From an uncultured Oscillospiraceae bacterium (GTDB lineage: Bacteria; Bacillota; Clostridia; Oscillospirales; Oscillospiraceae): a stretch of DNA of 64,000 nucleotides. Shown piece by piece: positions 57,775 through 64,000 of the stretch. The stretch lies in assembly GCA_934573735.1 (NCBI GenBank), contig CAKTMC010000011.1:20615-84614 (forward strand), written 5' to 3'. Every line of letters starts with the position of its first letter. Position 1 is the stretch's first letter. The notes under the pieces were generated by a model. It ran no database searches and was not told the DNA's origin. It was given only the letters and a program-made list of their open reading frames with translations. The position numbers and the translations under genes were made by a program.

Positions 57775-59160
57775 ATGAACGTACAATTCACCGAAACCGT
57801 GCTGCGCGACGCGAACCAGTCGCTTATCGCCACGCGCCTTCCCTATGAAAAATTTGAGCCCATTCTTGAGACAATGGACAAGGCAGGCTTTTATTCCGCC
57901 GAGTGCTGGGGCGGCGCGACCTTTGACGTATGTCTGCGCTACCTCAACGAGGACCCATGGGAGCGCCTGCGCAGGATACGCGCCAAGATGCCGAAAACCA
58001 AGCTGCAAATGCTGCTGCGCGGTCAGAACATCCTCGGCTACAAGCATTACCCCGACGATATAGTCCGCCGCTTTGTGCGCGCCTCCGTCCGCAACGGCAT
58101 TGACATTATCCGCATCTTCGACGCGCTCAACGACCTTGATAACCTCCGCGTCGCTATCGAGGCCACCGTCGAGGCGGGCGCCTTCGCCTCCGGCACGATA
58201 TCCTATACCACAAGCCCCGTCCACACGCTCGACAGCTATGTAAAGCTTGCAAAAGAAATGTCGCAGATGGGCGTAGGCTCCATATGCATAAAGGACATGG
58301 CCGGTATTCTCACGCCGAAGGCCGCATACGACCTCGTCTCCGCGCTCAAGGACGCGGTCGACCTGCCCATCGTCATGCATACGCACAGCACCACGGGTAT
58401 GGCGTTTATGGCATATCTCAAGGGCATTGAGGCGGGCGCCGACGTTATCGACACTGCCATCTCCCCCTTCTCCGGCGGCACGTCCCAGCCCGCGACCGAG
58501 ACTCTCTGCGTCGCGCTCAAGGAGCTCGGCTACGAGGTCGATCTCAACGAGAAGCTTCTTTATGAGATAGCCGACTACTTCAAGCCCGTCCGCGCAGGCT
58601 ATCTTGCCGACGGTACGCTCAATCCCATCTCGATGGGAACCGATACACAGTGCCTGAACTATCAGATACCCGGCGGTATGCTCTCCAATCTCCTGAGTCA
58701 GCTCAAGATGATGAACGCGCTTGACAGATTTGACGAGGCGCTTGCGGAGACTCCGCGTGTGCGCCGCGATATGGGCTATCCCCCGCTCGTCACCCCGACC
58801 AGCCAGCTCATCGGCACTCAGGCCGTCCAGAACGTCCTCGCCGGAGAGCGCTACAAGAACGTAGGCGCCGAGCTTCGCGCCTACTGCCGCGGTGAGTACG
58901 GCCGCACCCCCGCCCCCATTGACCCCGAGATACGCGCAAAGATACTCGGCAGCGAAAAGCCCATTGAGGGACGCTACGCCGCGACTCTCCCCGCCGACAC
59001 CTACGAAAAGGCGGAAAAGGCTCTGGGCGACACCGCAAGATGCGAGGAGGACGTGCTCAGCTACATCGCCTTCCCGCAGGTCGCGGAGGACTTCTTTGCC
59101 CGCCGCCGCGAGCATGAGGAGCACTGCGTACACTACTCGATTACAGAAATCAAAGACTAA
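57775..59160 (+). CDS. oadA: Oxaloacetate decarboxylase alpha subunit (carboxyltransferase)
   Basis: Protein of 461 residues. It transfers the carboxyl group of oxaloacetate, or a related acid, to biotin. The metal and substrate residues are clear: TETVLRDANQSL near the start, CIKDMAGILTP (carbamylated or catalytic Lys region, about 179), and VMHTHSTTGMAF (metal His pair, about 200). It stops before a biotin domain, which is a separate protein here. I start at the ATG at 57775 because AGGAGG lies 4 bases upstream; the ATG at 57724 lies too close to the promoter. Oxaloacetate is favoured, but a pyruvate or methylmalonyl-CoA relative is possible. Confidence 0.9.
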   Translation: MNVQFTETVLRDANQSLIATRLPYEKFEPILETMDKAGFYSAECWGGATFDVCLRYLNEDPWERLRRIRAKMPKTKLQMLLRGQNILGYKHYPDDIVRRFVRASVRNGIDIIRIFDALNDLDNLRVAIEATVEAGAFASGTISYTTSPVHTLDSYVKLAKEMSQMGVGSICIKDMAGILTPKAAYDLVSALKDAVDLPIVMHTHSTTGMAFMAYLKGIEAGADVIDTAISPFSGGTSQPATETLCVALKELGYEVDLNEKLLYEIADYFKPVRAGYLADGTLNPISMGTDTQCLNYQIPGGMLSNLLSQLKMMNALDRFDEALAETPRVRRDMGYPPLVTPTSQLIGTQAVQNVLAGERYKNVGAELRAYCRGEYGRTPAPIDPEIRAKILGSEKPIEGRYAATLPADTYEKAEKALGDTARCEEDVLSYIAFPQVAEDFFARRREHEEHCVHYSITEIKD

Positions 59161-59172
59161 GGAGGCATTATT

Positions 59173-59520
59173 ATGGCCGATATAGTTCATATATCCCTCG
59201 CAAACGCCGCCGTAACGGCAGTTTTGGGCTATCTCATCGTTTTCGCCGGGCTTATATTGCTGATGCTCGTCGTGATGCTGATGGGAAAGATCATGGTTGC
59301 GCAGAGCAAGAAGGCCGCCAAGGCGGCAGCAGCCTCAGCCCCCGCGCCCGCCGCCGCTGAGGCAGCGCCCGCCCCCGGCTCCGCCGGTGAGCTCAAGCTC
59401 TACGATACAGACCCCCGCGACGCCGCCATGATAATGGCCATCGTTGCAGATACCCTCGGCAAGCCGCTCAATGAGCTGCGCTTCATATCCATCAAGGAGG
59501 TCAAGGAAGATGAAATATAA
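59173..59520 (+). CDS. oadG: Oxaloacetate decarboxylase gamma-like subunit
   Basis: Protein of 115 residues. One membrane helix (LGYLIVFAGLILLMLVVML) is followed by an Ala/Pro-rich linker and a small C-terminal domain (DPRDAAMIMAIVADTLGKPL). OadG anchors alpha to beta in the membrane complex. The C-terminal domain is longer than in enteric OadG. It starts 12 bases after oadA with AGGAGG upstream, and its end overlaps the biotin carrier gene by 11 bases. Confidence 0.85.
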   Translation: MADIVHISLANAAVTAVLGYLIVFAGLILLMLVVMLMGKIMVAQSKKAAKAAAASAPAPAAAEAAPAPGSAGELKLYDTDPRDAAMIMAIVADTLGKPLNELRFISIKEVKEDEI

Positions 59521-59899
59521 GGTAACTTTGAATAAGCACGTCTATGAGATCGAGGTGGAAATGGGAGAGGCCATGCTCGTTGACGAGTATGACGCCGTCG
59601 CCCCGGCTCCCGCCGCAGCCCCCGCTGCCCCCGCTGCCGCGCCTGCCGCAGCGCCTGCCGCCGCTCCCGCAGCCTCTCTTGCCGCGGGCGAGGTCGTAAA
59701 AAGCCCGATGCCCGGCAATATCCTCAAAATCAACGTCGCTCCCGGTCAGAAGGTCGGCGAGGGCGATGTGCTCATAGTCCTCGAGGCCATGAAGATGGAA
59801 AACGAAATAGTTGCGACCAAGGCCGGCACCGTCGCACAGGTCGCGGTCAGCAAGGGCGCAGTGGTGGAGACCGGTACGCCGCTGGTGGTCATCGCGTGA
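59510..59899 (+). CDS. Biotin carboxyl carrier protein of the decarboxylase
   Basis: Protein of 129 residues from the ATG at 59510. A short N-terminal strand domain (KYKVTLNKHVYEIEVEMGE) is joined by an Ala/Pro hinge to a biotinyl domain that carries the biotin Lys in EAMKMENE (about residue 95). The hinge lets biotin swing between the alpha and beta subunits. The ribosome site GGAGG lies inside oadG. OadB follows after 10 bases. Confidence 0.93.
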   Translation: MKYKVTLNKHVYEIEVEMGEAMLVDEYDAVAPAPAAAPAAPAAAPAAAPAAAPAASLAAGEVVKSPMPGNILKINVAPGQKVGEGDVLIVLEAMKMENEIVATKAGTVAQVAVSKGAVVETGTPLVVIA

Positions 59900-59909
59900 G
59901 GGGGCTGCT

Positions 59910-61130
59910 ATGAATATAATAGCCACTCTTGAAAAGCTTGCGCTGGAGTCCGGCTTTGCCTCCTTCTTTACGACCGAGGGCGGCTGGAAAAACCTGATTA
60001 TGATAATCATTGCCTTCGTGCTGCTCTATCTCGGCATCGTGAAGAAGTTTGAGCCGCTGCTGCTCTGCGGCATAGCCTTCGGCTGTCTTTTGACCAATCT
60101 CTCCTACTTTGTCGGTCAGGGTGCGAATGCGCTTTATCATCCCGAGCTCTGGGAGGCATTTTTGGACGAGGCCAGCCCCTATTATCACAGCTACGGTCAT
60201 ATTATGAGTAACGCAGGGCTTCTGGACTTCTTCTATATCGGCGTCAAGGCCGGTATCTATCCCTCGCTCATCTTCCTCGGCGTCGGCGCAATGACCGACT
60301 TCGGCCCGCTGCTCGCAAATCCCAAAAGTCTGCTTCTCGGCGCGGCGGCACAGCTCGGCGTATTCCTCGCCTTCTTCTGCGCGATACTGCTCGGCTTTAC
60401 GGGTCCCGAGGCCGCCGCGATAGGCATCATCGGCGGCGCGGACGGTCCGACGGCAATATATCTGTGCACAAAGCTTGCCCCGCAGCTGCTCGGACCCATC
60501 GCCATCGCCGCGTATTCGTACATGGCGCTCATCCCGATGATTCAGCCTCCTCTCATGAAGCTCTGCACCACGCCCGCAATGCGCAAGGTCAAGATGGAGC
60601 AGGCTCGCGAGGTCTCCAAGGCTGAGAAGATCATCTTCCCCGTCGTGGTTGCGACCTTTGTAATCCTGCTTCTCCCCTCGACCGCTCCCCTGGTCGGCTG
60701 CCTCATGCTCGGCAATCTCTTCCGTGAGTGCGGCGTGACCGACCGCTTGAGCGATACGGCGCAGAACGCTCTTATGAATATTATCACCATCTTCCTTGCC
60801 ACCTCCGTCGGCGCGACGATGGTTGCCCAGAACTTCCTGAGCATCAAGACTCTTGCCATCATCCTGCTCGGTCTTGCCGCCTTCGCCCTGTCCACCATCG
60901 GCGGACTTGTCGGCGGCGTCGTGATGTACAAGACCTCCGGCGGGCGCATAAATCCGCTCATCGGCTCTGCGGGCGTATCCGCGGTTCCGATGGCTGCCCG
61001 CGTCGCGCAGGACGAGGGTCGTAAGTACAATAAGACAAACTTCCTGCTCATGCACGCCATGGGCCCCAACGTTGCCGGCGTTATCGGCTCCGCCATTGCG
61101 GCGGGCTTCCTGCTCAGCGTCTTCGGCTGA
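59910..61130 (+). CDS. oadB: Oxaloacetate decarboxylase beta subunit, sodium pump
   Basis: Protein of 406 residues with about nine to eleven membrane segments. It decarboxylates carboxybiotin and exports Na+. Conserved pieces include the substrate/Na+ region IGIIGGADGPTAIYLCTKLAP (in two halves; catalytic Asp near residue 180) and the late GSAGVSAVPMAARVAQ, LLMHAMGPNVAGVIGSAIAAG stretch. I start at the ATG at 59910. Together with oadA, oadG and the carrier it forms a complete decarboxylation-driven pump, which gives the cell a sodium gradient from dicarboxylate or amino-acid breakdown. Confidence 0.95.
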   Translation: MNIIATLEKLALESGFASFFTTEGGWKNLIMIIIAFVLLYLGIVKKFEPLLLCGIAFGCLLTNLSYFVGQGANALYHPELWEAFLDEASPYYHSYGHIMSNAGLLDFFYIGVKAGIYPSLIFLGVGAMTDFGPLLANPKSLLLGAAAQLGVFLAFFCAILLGFTGPEAAAIGIIGGADGPTAIYLCTKLAPQLLGPIAIAAYSYMALIPMIQPPLMKLCTTPAMRKVKMEQAREVSKAEKIIFPVVVATFVILLLPSTAPLVGCLMLGNLFRECGVTDRLSDTAQNALMNIITIFLATSVGATMVAQNFLSIKTLAIILLGLAAFALSTIGGLVGGVVMYKTSGGRINPLIGSAGVSAVPMAARVAQDEGRKYNKTNFLLMHAMGPNVAGVIGSAIAAGFLLSVFG

Positions 61131-61149
61131 GGATGAGAGGAAATCCGCG

Positions 61150-61195
61150 CCCCGCTTGTCATCAGGCTCAGCTTCTTGACAGGCGGGGTGTTTTT
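61150..61195 (+). terminator. Terminator after the oad operon
   Basis: CCCCGC-TGTCA (from 61150) pairs with TGACA-GCGGGG (ending 61188), then TGTTTTT. Confidence 0.8.
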
Positions 61196-61248
61196 GATGT
61201 GATATATAATACTCGCCGTGGGTTTTTGTTTGGCAGCGGAATTTTTTC

Positions 61249-61277
61249 TTGCAAATCTAATTCTTTCATGCTATACT
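61249..61277 (+). promoter_or_regulatory. Promoter of an RNA upstream of tRNA-Ser
   Basis: TTGCAA (61249-61254), 17-base spacer, TATACT (61272-61277). No protein gene follows it, so it should drive the RNA at 61284-61455. Confidence 0.75.
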
Positions 61278-61283
61278 ATTGTT

Positions 61284-61455
61284 TACTGACGGCACGATAC
61301 GCCGTCATTCAAGAACGGTATTGAAGTGGTCATAACGGGGCTGACTCGAAATTTTTGGAAGCTCCGGTCGTTTCGTCCGCTGAAAATGTCCGCCGCACAG
61401 GGCTTTGCGTGGGTTCGGATTTCACAATTTCATATCGTTCTTGCGTGTTTTTCTT
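61284..61455 (+). ncRNA. Rod-like RNA with tRNA-Ser-like pieces
   Basis: A transcript of about 170 bases is expected. TGACGGC-GCCGTCA forms a first hairpin. CAAGAACGGTAT (61313-61324) plus GAAGT then pair with ATTTC plus ATATCGTTCTTG (ending 61444), a helix of about 17 bp with a bulge, followed by a TGTTTTT run. Inside, TGGTCATAACGGGGCTGACT with CGAAAT, and further on GCGTGGGTTCGGATTTCAC, resemble the D-arm plus anticodon loop (CTCGAAA, anticodon CGA) and T-arm of a tRNA-Ser, separated by an oversized insert. It may be a decayed tRNA or a small regulatory RNA, for example 6S-like. Confidence 0.5.
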
Positions 61456-61482
61456 GCATTCTTCCGGAGCAAGGATTACACT
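61454..61482 (+). promoter_or_regulatory. Promoter of tRNA-Ser
   Basis: TTGCAT (61454-61459), 17-base spacer, TACACT (61477-61482), ending 10 bases before the tRNA. Confidence 0.65.
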
Positions 61483-61492
61483 TGAGATATAC

Positions 61493-61581
61493 GGAGAGTT
61501 GTCCGAGAGGTCGAAGGTGCGACACTCGAAATGTCGTGTTCCCAAAAGGAACCTAGGGTTCGAATCCCTAACTCTCCGCCA
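61493..61581 (+). tRNA. tRNA-Ser(CGA)
   Basis: Acceptor GGAGAGT pairs with ACTCTCC, discriminator G, encoded CCA (61579-61581). The anticodon stem CGACA-TGTCG encloses loop CTCGAAA with anticodon CGA, which reads UCG serine codons. A long variable arm (GTTCCC-GGAAC type) and T-arm with GGTTCGAATCC confirm a class II tRNA-Ser of 89 bases. An integrase gene lies directly downstream, so the 3' end is the probable attachment site. Confidence 0.97.
61541..61581 (+). other. Probable attachment site of the downstream element
   Basis: Tyrosine-integrase elements commonly insert into tRNA 3' ends, and this integrase gene points towards the tRNA with its stop about 90 bases away. The matching att copy would be at the far end of the element, outside the window, so the core cannot be defined here. 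Confidence 0.4.
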
Positions 61582-61582
61582 A

Positions 61583-61630
61583 AAACCCAGTCATATCAAG
61601 GCTTTTGCCCATATGACTGGGCTTTTCTTT
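61583..61630. terminator. Terminator after tRNA-Ser
   Basis: AAACCCAGTCATAT (61583-61596) pairs with ATATGACTGGGCTT (from 61611), followed by TTTCTTTTC. Confidence 0.8.
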
Positions 61631-61672
61631 TCTCTCAAGGTCACATCGGCGTACATGATTTTCGGCAAGAGC

Positions 61673-62866
61673 TCAAGTGTGCCAGCCGGTCTGCCTTGTG
61701 TCCGGCAGAGTCAGGATATTGTCCATTACATTTGCCGAGGTGATCTTGGACTTGTAATCCAAATGGCTGTAAATATTCGCCGTCGTGCCGATATCGCTGT
61801 GACCCAGCCACTCCTGTATTTGCTTCAGAGGCACATCGTTTGCCAAAAGCAGTGAGGCACAGCTGTGTCTGAGGTCGTGAAAGCGAATGTGCCGCAGACC
61901 GTTCTGCTCCAGCAGCTTGCTGAAATTGGCGGTAACGCTTCTGGGGTTAAAGATATTGCCCATGGCATCCACAAAAACATAGCCGTCATACTTTTTGCTG
62001 TAGCAATTTCCGCATACGCGCCGATTCTCCTTTTGCTGCTCCCTCAGCGCCAGCAGCTTTTCCCGGATATTGCTGACCAGCGGCAGGGAGCGCAGGCTGG
62101 ATTTCGTCTTGGCGCGGTCGGCGCAGACGATTTCACATTTGCCGTCTATCTTTGCGTTGGTTACAATGTGCTTAATGGTGATGGTGTCCCGCTCAAAGTC
62201 GATGGCGTCCCATTTCAGCCCCAGCGCCTCGCTGCGGCGCAGGCCGTAAAAGGCGGTCATCTGAATCAGCAGGGAGTACGGATGATCCTTGGACGTTTCC
62301 AGCAGCCTCTCCAGTTCCTCCTGCCGGTAATAGTCCGCAATGTACCGCTGCTTCTTGGGGCGCTCCACCTTGTCGGCGGGGTTGAAGGGAATCAGATCCA
62401 TTTTGACGGCGTATTTCAGTGCCTTGTGGATATTGGCGTGATAGTGGATCACCGTACCGGGCGACACGGTTTTCAGCTCATGCAGATAAAAGCTCTGAAT
62501 GTGCTTGGCTTGAACTCCGTCCAGCGTCAGCCCGGTGTTTCGGAAATACGGCGCGATCTTCCCCTTTACCATCTGCGTGTAAGAGGAAAAGGTGGTCTTT
62601 TCCACCGAGCTGCGGATAATCTCCAGCCACAGCTCCATGTAGTCGGCAAACAGCATATCGGAGGAGATGTCCTCGTTCTCCTTGCTCACAACCGGCGGGA
62701 CAAAGCTCTTGCGTGTGTCCAGCAGCAACTTCTCAGCGCGGCGCTTGTTTCCCTTTGCAGGAAGTCCTGTGGGAATCCACGGCTGCCTGCGCTTGCCGTT
62801 GGCATCCGTGTAATTCAGCACCATGTAGTAATTGTCATTTTTTATTTGCAGGTGTCCTGCTATCAT
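61673..62866 (-). CDS. int: Tyrosine-type integrase
   Basis: Protein of 397 residues from the ATG at 62866, which has AGGAGG 8 bases upstream. The AP2-like arm-binding start (HLQIKNDNYYMVLNYTDANG) and core-binding domain (YMELWLEIIRSSVEKTTFSSY) precede the catalytic domain. Catalytic residues: Arg in TAFYGLRRSEALGL, Lys in the beta-hairpin (SSLRSLPL region), HxxR in FHDLRHSCAS, His in LGHSDI, and the nucleophile Tyr in TANIYSHLD. It resembles integrases of clostridial conjugative elements. It is read towards tRNA-Ser. Confidence 0.96.
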   Translation of the reverse strand: MIAGHLQIKNDNYYMVLNYTDANGKRRQPWIPTGLPAKGNKRRAEKLLLDTRKSFVPPVVSKENEDISSDMLFADYMELWLEIIRSSVEKTTFSSYTQMVKGKIAPYFRNTGLTLDGVQAKHIQSFYLHELKTVSPGTVIHYHANIHKALKYAVKMDLIPFNPADKVERPKKQRYIADYYRQEELERLLETSKDHPYSLLIQMTAFYGLRRSEALGLKWDAIDFERDTITIKHIVTNAKIDGKCEIVCADRAKTKSSLRSLPLVSNIREKLLALREQQKENRRVCGNCYSKKYDGYVFVDAMGNIFNPRSVTANFSKLLEQNGLRHIRFHDLRHSCASLLLANDVPLKQIQEWLGHSDIGTTANIYSHLDYKSKITSANVMDNILTLPDTRQTGWHT

Positions 62867-62977
62867 AAATTCTACCTCCTTTGCGGATAGCACATGAACG
62901 GGCACCCTTTCGGACCGTTTTTATTATACGCCCGGCGGGAATGCCCGTCCAATGTGCCATACAAGTTCAAATCCCGG

Positions 62978-63208
62978 CTACGCCGCCGGCTGCGGATTTC
63001 CCGCCGAGAGTGCGTAGCGGATTACATTGATTTTCGGTACGCGGTATGCATTGCCGATTTTCATGCCGGGGATGTCGCCGTCGCCGATCAGCGCATAGGC
63101 CAGATGACGGCTGATGCCCAGCATCGCCTGCACCTGCGCCACATTTACAATGTCGGGGTAGTCCGTGAACATCACCTCATACAGGGTCTGAATTTCGATT
63201 TTAGTCAT
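62978..63208 (-). CDS. xis: Excisionase-like helix-turn-helix protein
   Basis: Protein of 76 residues. PDIVNVAQVQAMLGISRHLA followed by GDIPGMKIGNAYRVPKINV is a MerR/HTH_17-type winged helix used by excisionases of conjugative elements. It would bend DNA at the att sites to favour excision by the neighbouring integrase. The start at 63208 follows GAGGTGG and overlaps the upstream gene by eight bases. The 111-base spacer to the integrase holds only its ribosome site. Confidence 0.78.
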   Translation of the reverse strand: MTKIEIQTLYEVMFTDYPDIVNVAQVQAMLGISRHLAYALIGDGDIPGMKIGNAYRVPKINVIRYALSAGNPQPAA

Positions 63209-63611
63209 CGGCACCACCTCCATCGTCACCAAGCACATGTGCGAGAAGCATATCAAGCTCTTCTTCTGTGTTCACCGGCGAGAGGCTGACGATACCCTCT
63301 TCGTTTTCATCCTCACCGAAGGGAGTGCCGCCTTCGCATACGATATTATCCAGTTTTTCCGAAATAGCATGGATTACATAGTGAACCTCTTCCTGAGAGA
63401 GAATAAACACAAGCTCGTGTCCGCACTCATCATCAAAGGTTACCACAAGCTTATCGTCGCTGCGGTCAATACCGTTATCAGCATCGATGAGAAATTCAAG
63501 GAAAAGATCCTCAACAAAGAGGCAACCCGCCTCGGAAAAATCTGCGACCATACGGTCAAGCTCCTGTTTTCTGCTTTCGCTCAAACGGTTAAAATCAAAA
63601 TTAGCTTTCAT
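63201..63611 (-). CDS. Acidic protein of the element, function unknown
   Basis: Protein of 136 residues, strongly acidic. It begins MKANFDFNRLSESRKQELDR and has a middle VVTFDDECGHELVFILSQEE and a Glu/Asp-rich end (FGEDENEEGI; LGDDGGGADD). No metal or nucleotide motif is seen. It may be a DNA mimic or a control protein of the element; this is only inference. The C-terminus overlaps the excisionase-like gene by eight bases. AAAGGAG precedes the ATG. Confidence 0.65.
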   Translation of the reverse strand: MKANFDFNRLSESRKQELDRMVADFSEAGCLFVEDLFLEFLIDADNGIDRSDDKLVVTFDDECGHELVFILSQEEVHYVIHAISEKLDNIVCEGGTPFGEDENEEGIVSLSPVNTEEELDMLLAHVLGDDGGGADD

Positions 63612-63625
63612 AATTTAATCTCCTT

Positions 63626-64000
63626 TCACCGGGCATCCCGGTCTTTGCGCTGCCGCGCCAAGTGCTTGTTATAAAAGTCCATGGCCTTGACAAGCGTCTC
63701 GGTCATCTGCTTCACGGAGGTGTCCGGGCGGAAAAAGCTGCGGAGCTTGTCTACCGGCACCTTCACATATTCCACCTGATTGCCCTTAACCTCGGACAGA
63801 AGCTGCAGCACCGCATCGTCCGTAAGAGTCTGCTCCTCGCTCATGCGCCGCAGCCGCCGGGCCTGAGAAAGGGACGGCGTTACCTCATCGCTGTCCATCA
63901 CGGAGAAGAGCATCTCCTGTTCGGACGGCTGCAAATAGGACAGCTCCACCGCCGGAGTCAGGGCGATCTTGCCCTCATCCACCAGCTTCAGGATGTCGGG
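63626..64000 (-). CDS. ParB/RepB-like partition protein, C-terminal part
   Basis: The gene runs off the window; about 124 codons are visible. The stretch LKLVDEGKIALTPAVELSYL followed by LSQARRLRRMSEEQ matches the region just after the ParB DNA-binding helices in element-encoded ParB-like proteins. A C-terminal QVEYVKVPVDKLRSFF segment repeats the typical short strand motif near the end. The protein may aid element maintenance or regulation. It ends 14 bases before the acidic-protein gene, so both are probably on one transcript. Confidence 0.75.
   Translation of the reverse strand, partial: PDILKLVDEGKIALTPAVELSYLQPSEQEMLFSVMDSDEVTPSLSQARRLRRMSEEQTLTDDAVLQLLSEVKGNQVEYVKVPVDKLRSFFRPDTSVKQMTETLVKAMDFYNKHLARQRKDRDAR

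Larger units (their letters stand above)
61582..64000. mobile_element. Left end of an integrated element (ICE or prophage-like)
   Basis: Integrase, an excisionase-like protein, an acidic protein and a ParB-like protein, all on the minus strand, start right after tRNA-Ser and run off the window. The ParB-like gene and the small DNA-binding protein favour an integrative conjugative element; no conjugation gene is in view to prove it. Confidence 0.7.

Noticed and set aside
57661..59190. 509-codon minus-strand frame opposite oadA
   Set aside because: Shadow of oadA; no recognisable domain.
61313..61444. Functional second tRNA-Ser gene
   Set aside because: No anticodon-stem partner, an insert of about 30 extra bases before the T-arm and nine extra bases before the 3' acceptor strand.

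Overview
The window looks like the chromosome of an anaerobic, spore-forming member of Clostridia, probably Oscillospirales. The inference rests on a fairly high-GC core, sporulation genes (SpoIIID, a GerMN lipoprotein, a SpoVB-like flippase), type III glutamine synthetase, a Na+-pumping oxaloacetate decarboxylase, Rex, a 2-hydroxyacyl-CoA dehydratase pair and many small zinc-ribbon proteins. No rRNA gene is present. One intact tRNA gene, tRNA-Ser(CGA), is present.

Layout. 1-3530: end of a type I-C CRISPR-Cas operon (cas7 tail, cas4, cas1, cas2) and an array of 19 repeats and 18 spacers. 3700-8120: cysteine hydrolase, a 910-residue Fe-S flavoprotein, HypA, a small zinc protein. 8146-11474: an AT-rich tandem array of six single-gene cassettes, each behind a copy of the same extended -10 promoter module and each ending in the same short element; this is the most unusual part of the window. 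11750-17841: DegV, a membrane XRE protein with an iron alcohol dehydrogenase, and the divergent dehydratase pair. 18100-24265: mnmE, rex, an ECF sigma/anti-sigma pair, dusB, xth, trmB. 25090-29441: a potA-potB-potCD polyamine transporter behind a long structured leader, bounded by inverted 125-bp repeats. 29848-44713: two lipoproteins, a kinase, a flippase, an FMN-riboswitch-controlled RibU, a SLOG protein, a HAD phosphatase, a P-loop protein, YitT, and a ParC/ParE pair. 44871-53945: glnN with a leader attenuator, spoIIID, rodA divergent from tsaE-tsaB-upp, hemerythrin, an rRNA methylase. 54547-61130: a large repeat-containing surface protein and the oxaloacetate decarboxylase operon. 61249-64000: a tRNA-like or rod-like RNA, tRNA-Ser(CGA), and the left end of an integrated element (integrase, excisionase-like protein, acidic protein, ParB-like protein) that runs off the window.

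How it fits together: Rex (NADH sensing), glutamine synthetase, the sodium decarboxylase and the dehydratase genes point to amino-acid and dicarboxylate fermentation. RNA-level control recurs: an FMN riboswitch with terminator at ribU, and terminator-ended leaders at potA and glnN. Acquired DNA is concentrated in three places: the CRISPR locus, the cassette array, and the element beside tRNA-Ser. All functional calls come from reading motifs and overall resemblance; no database search was run.
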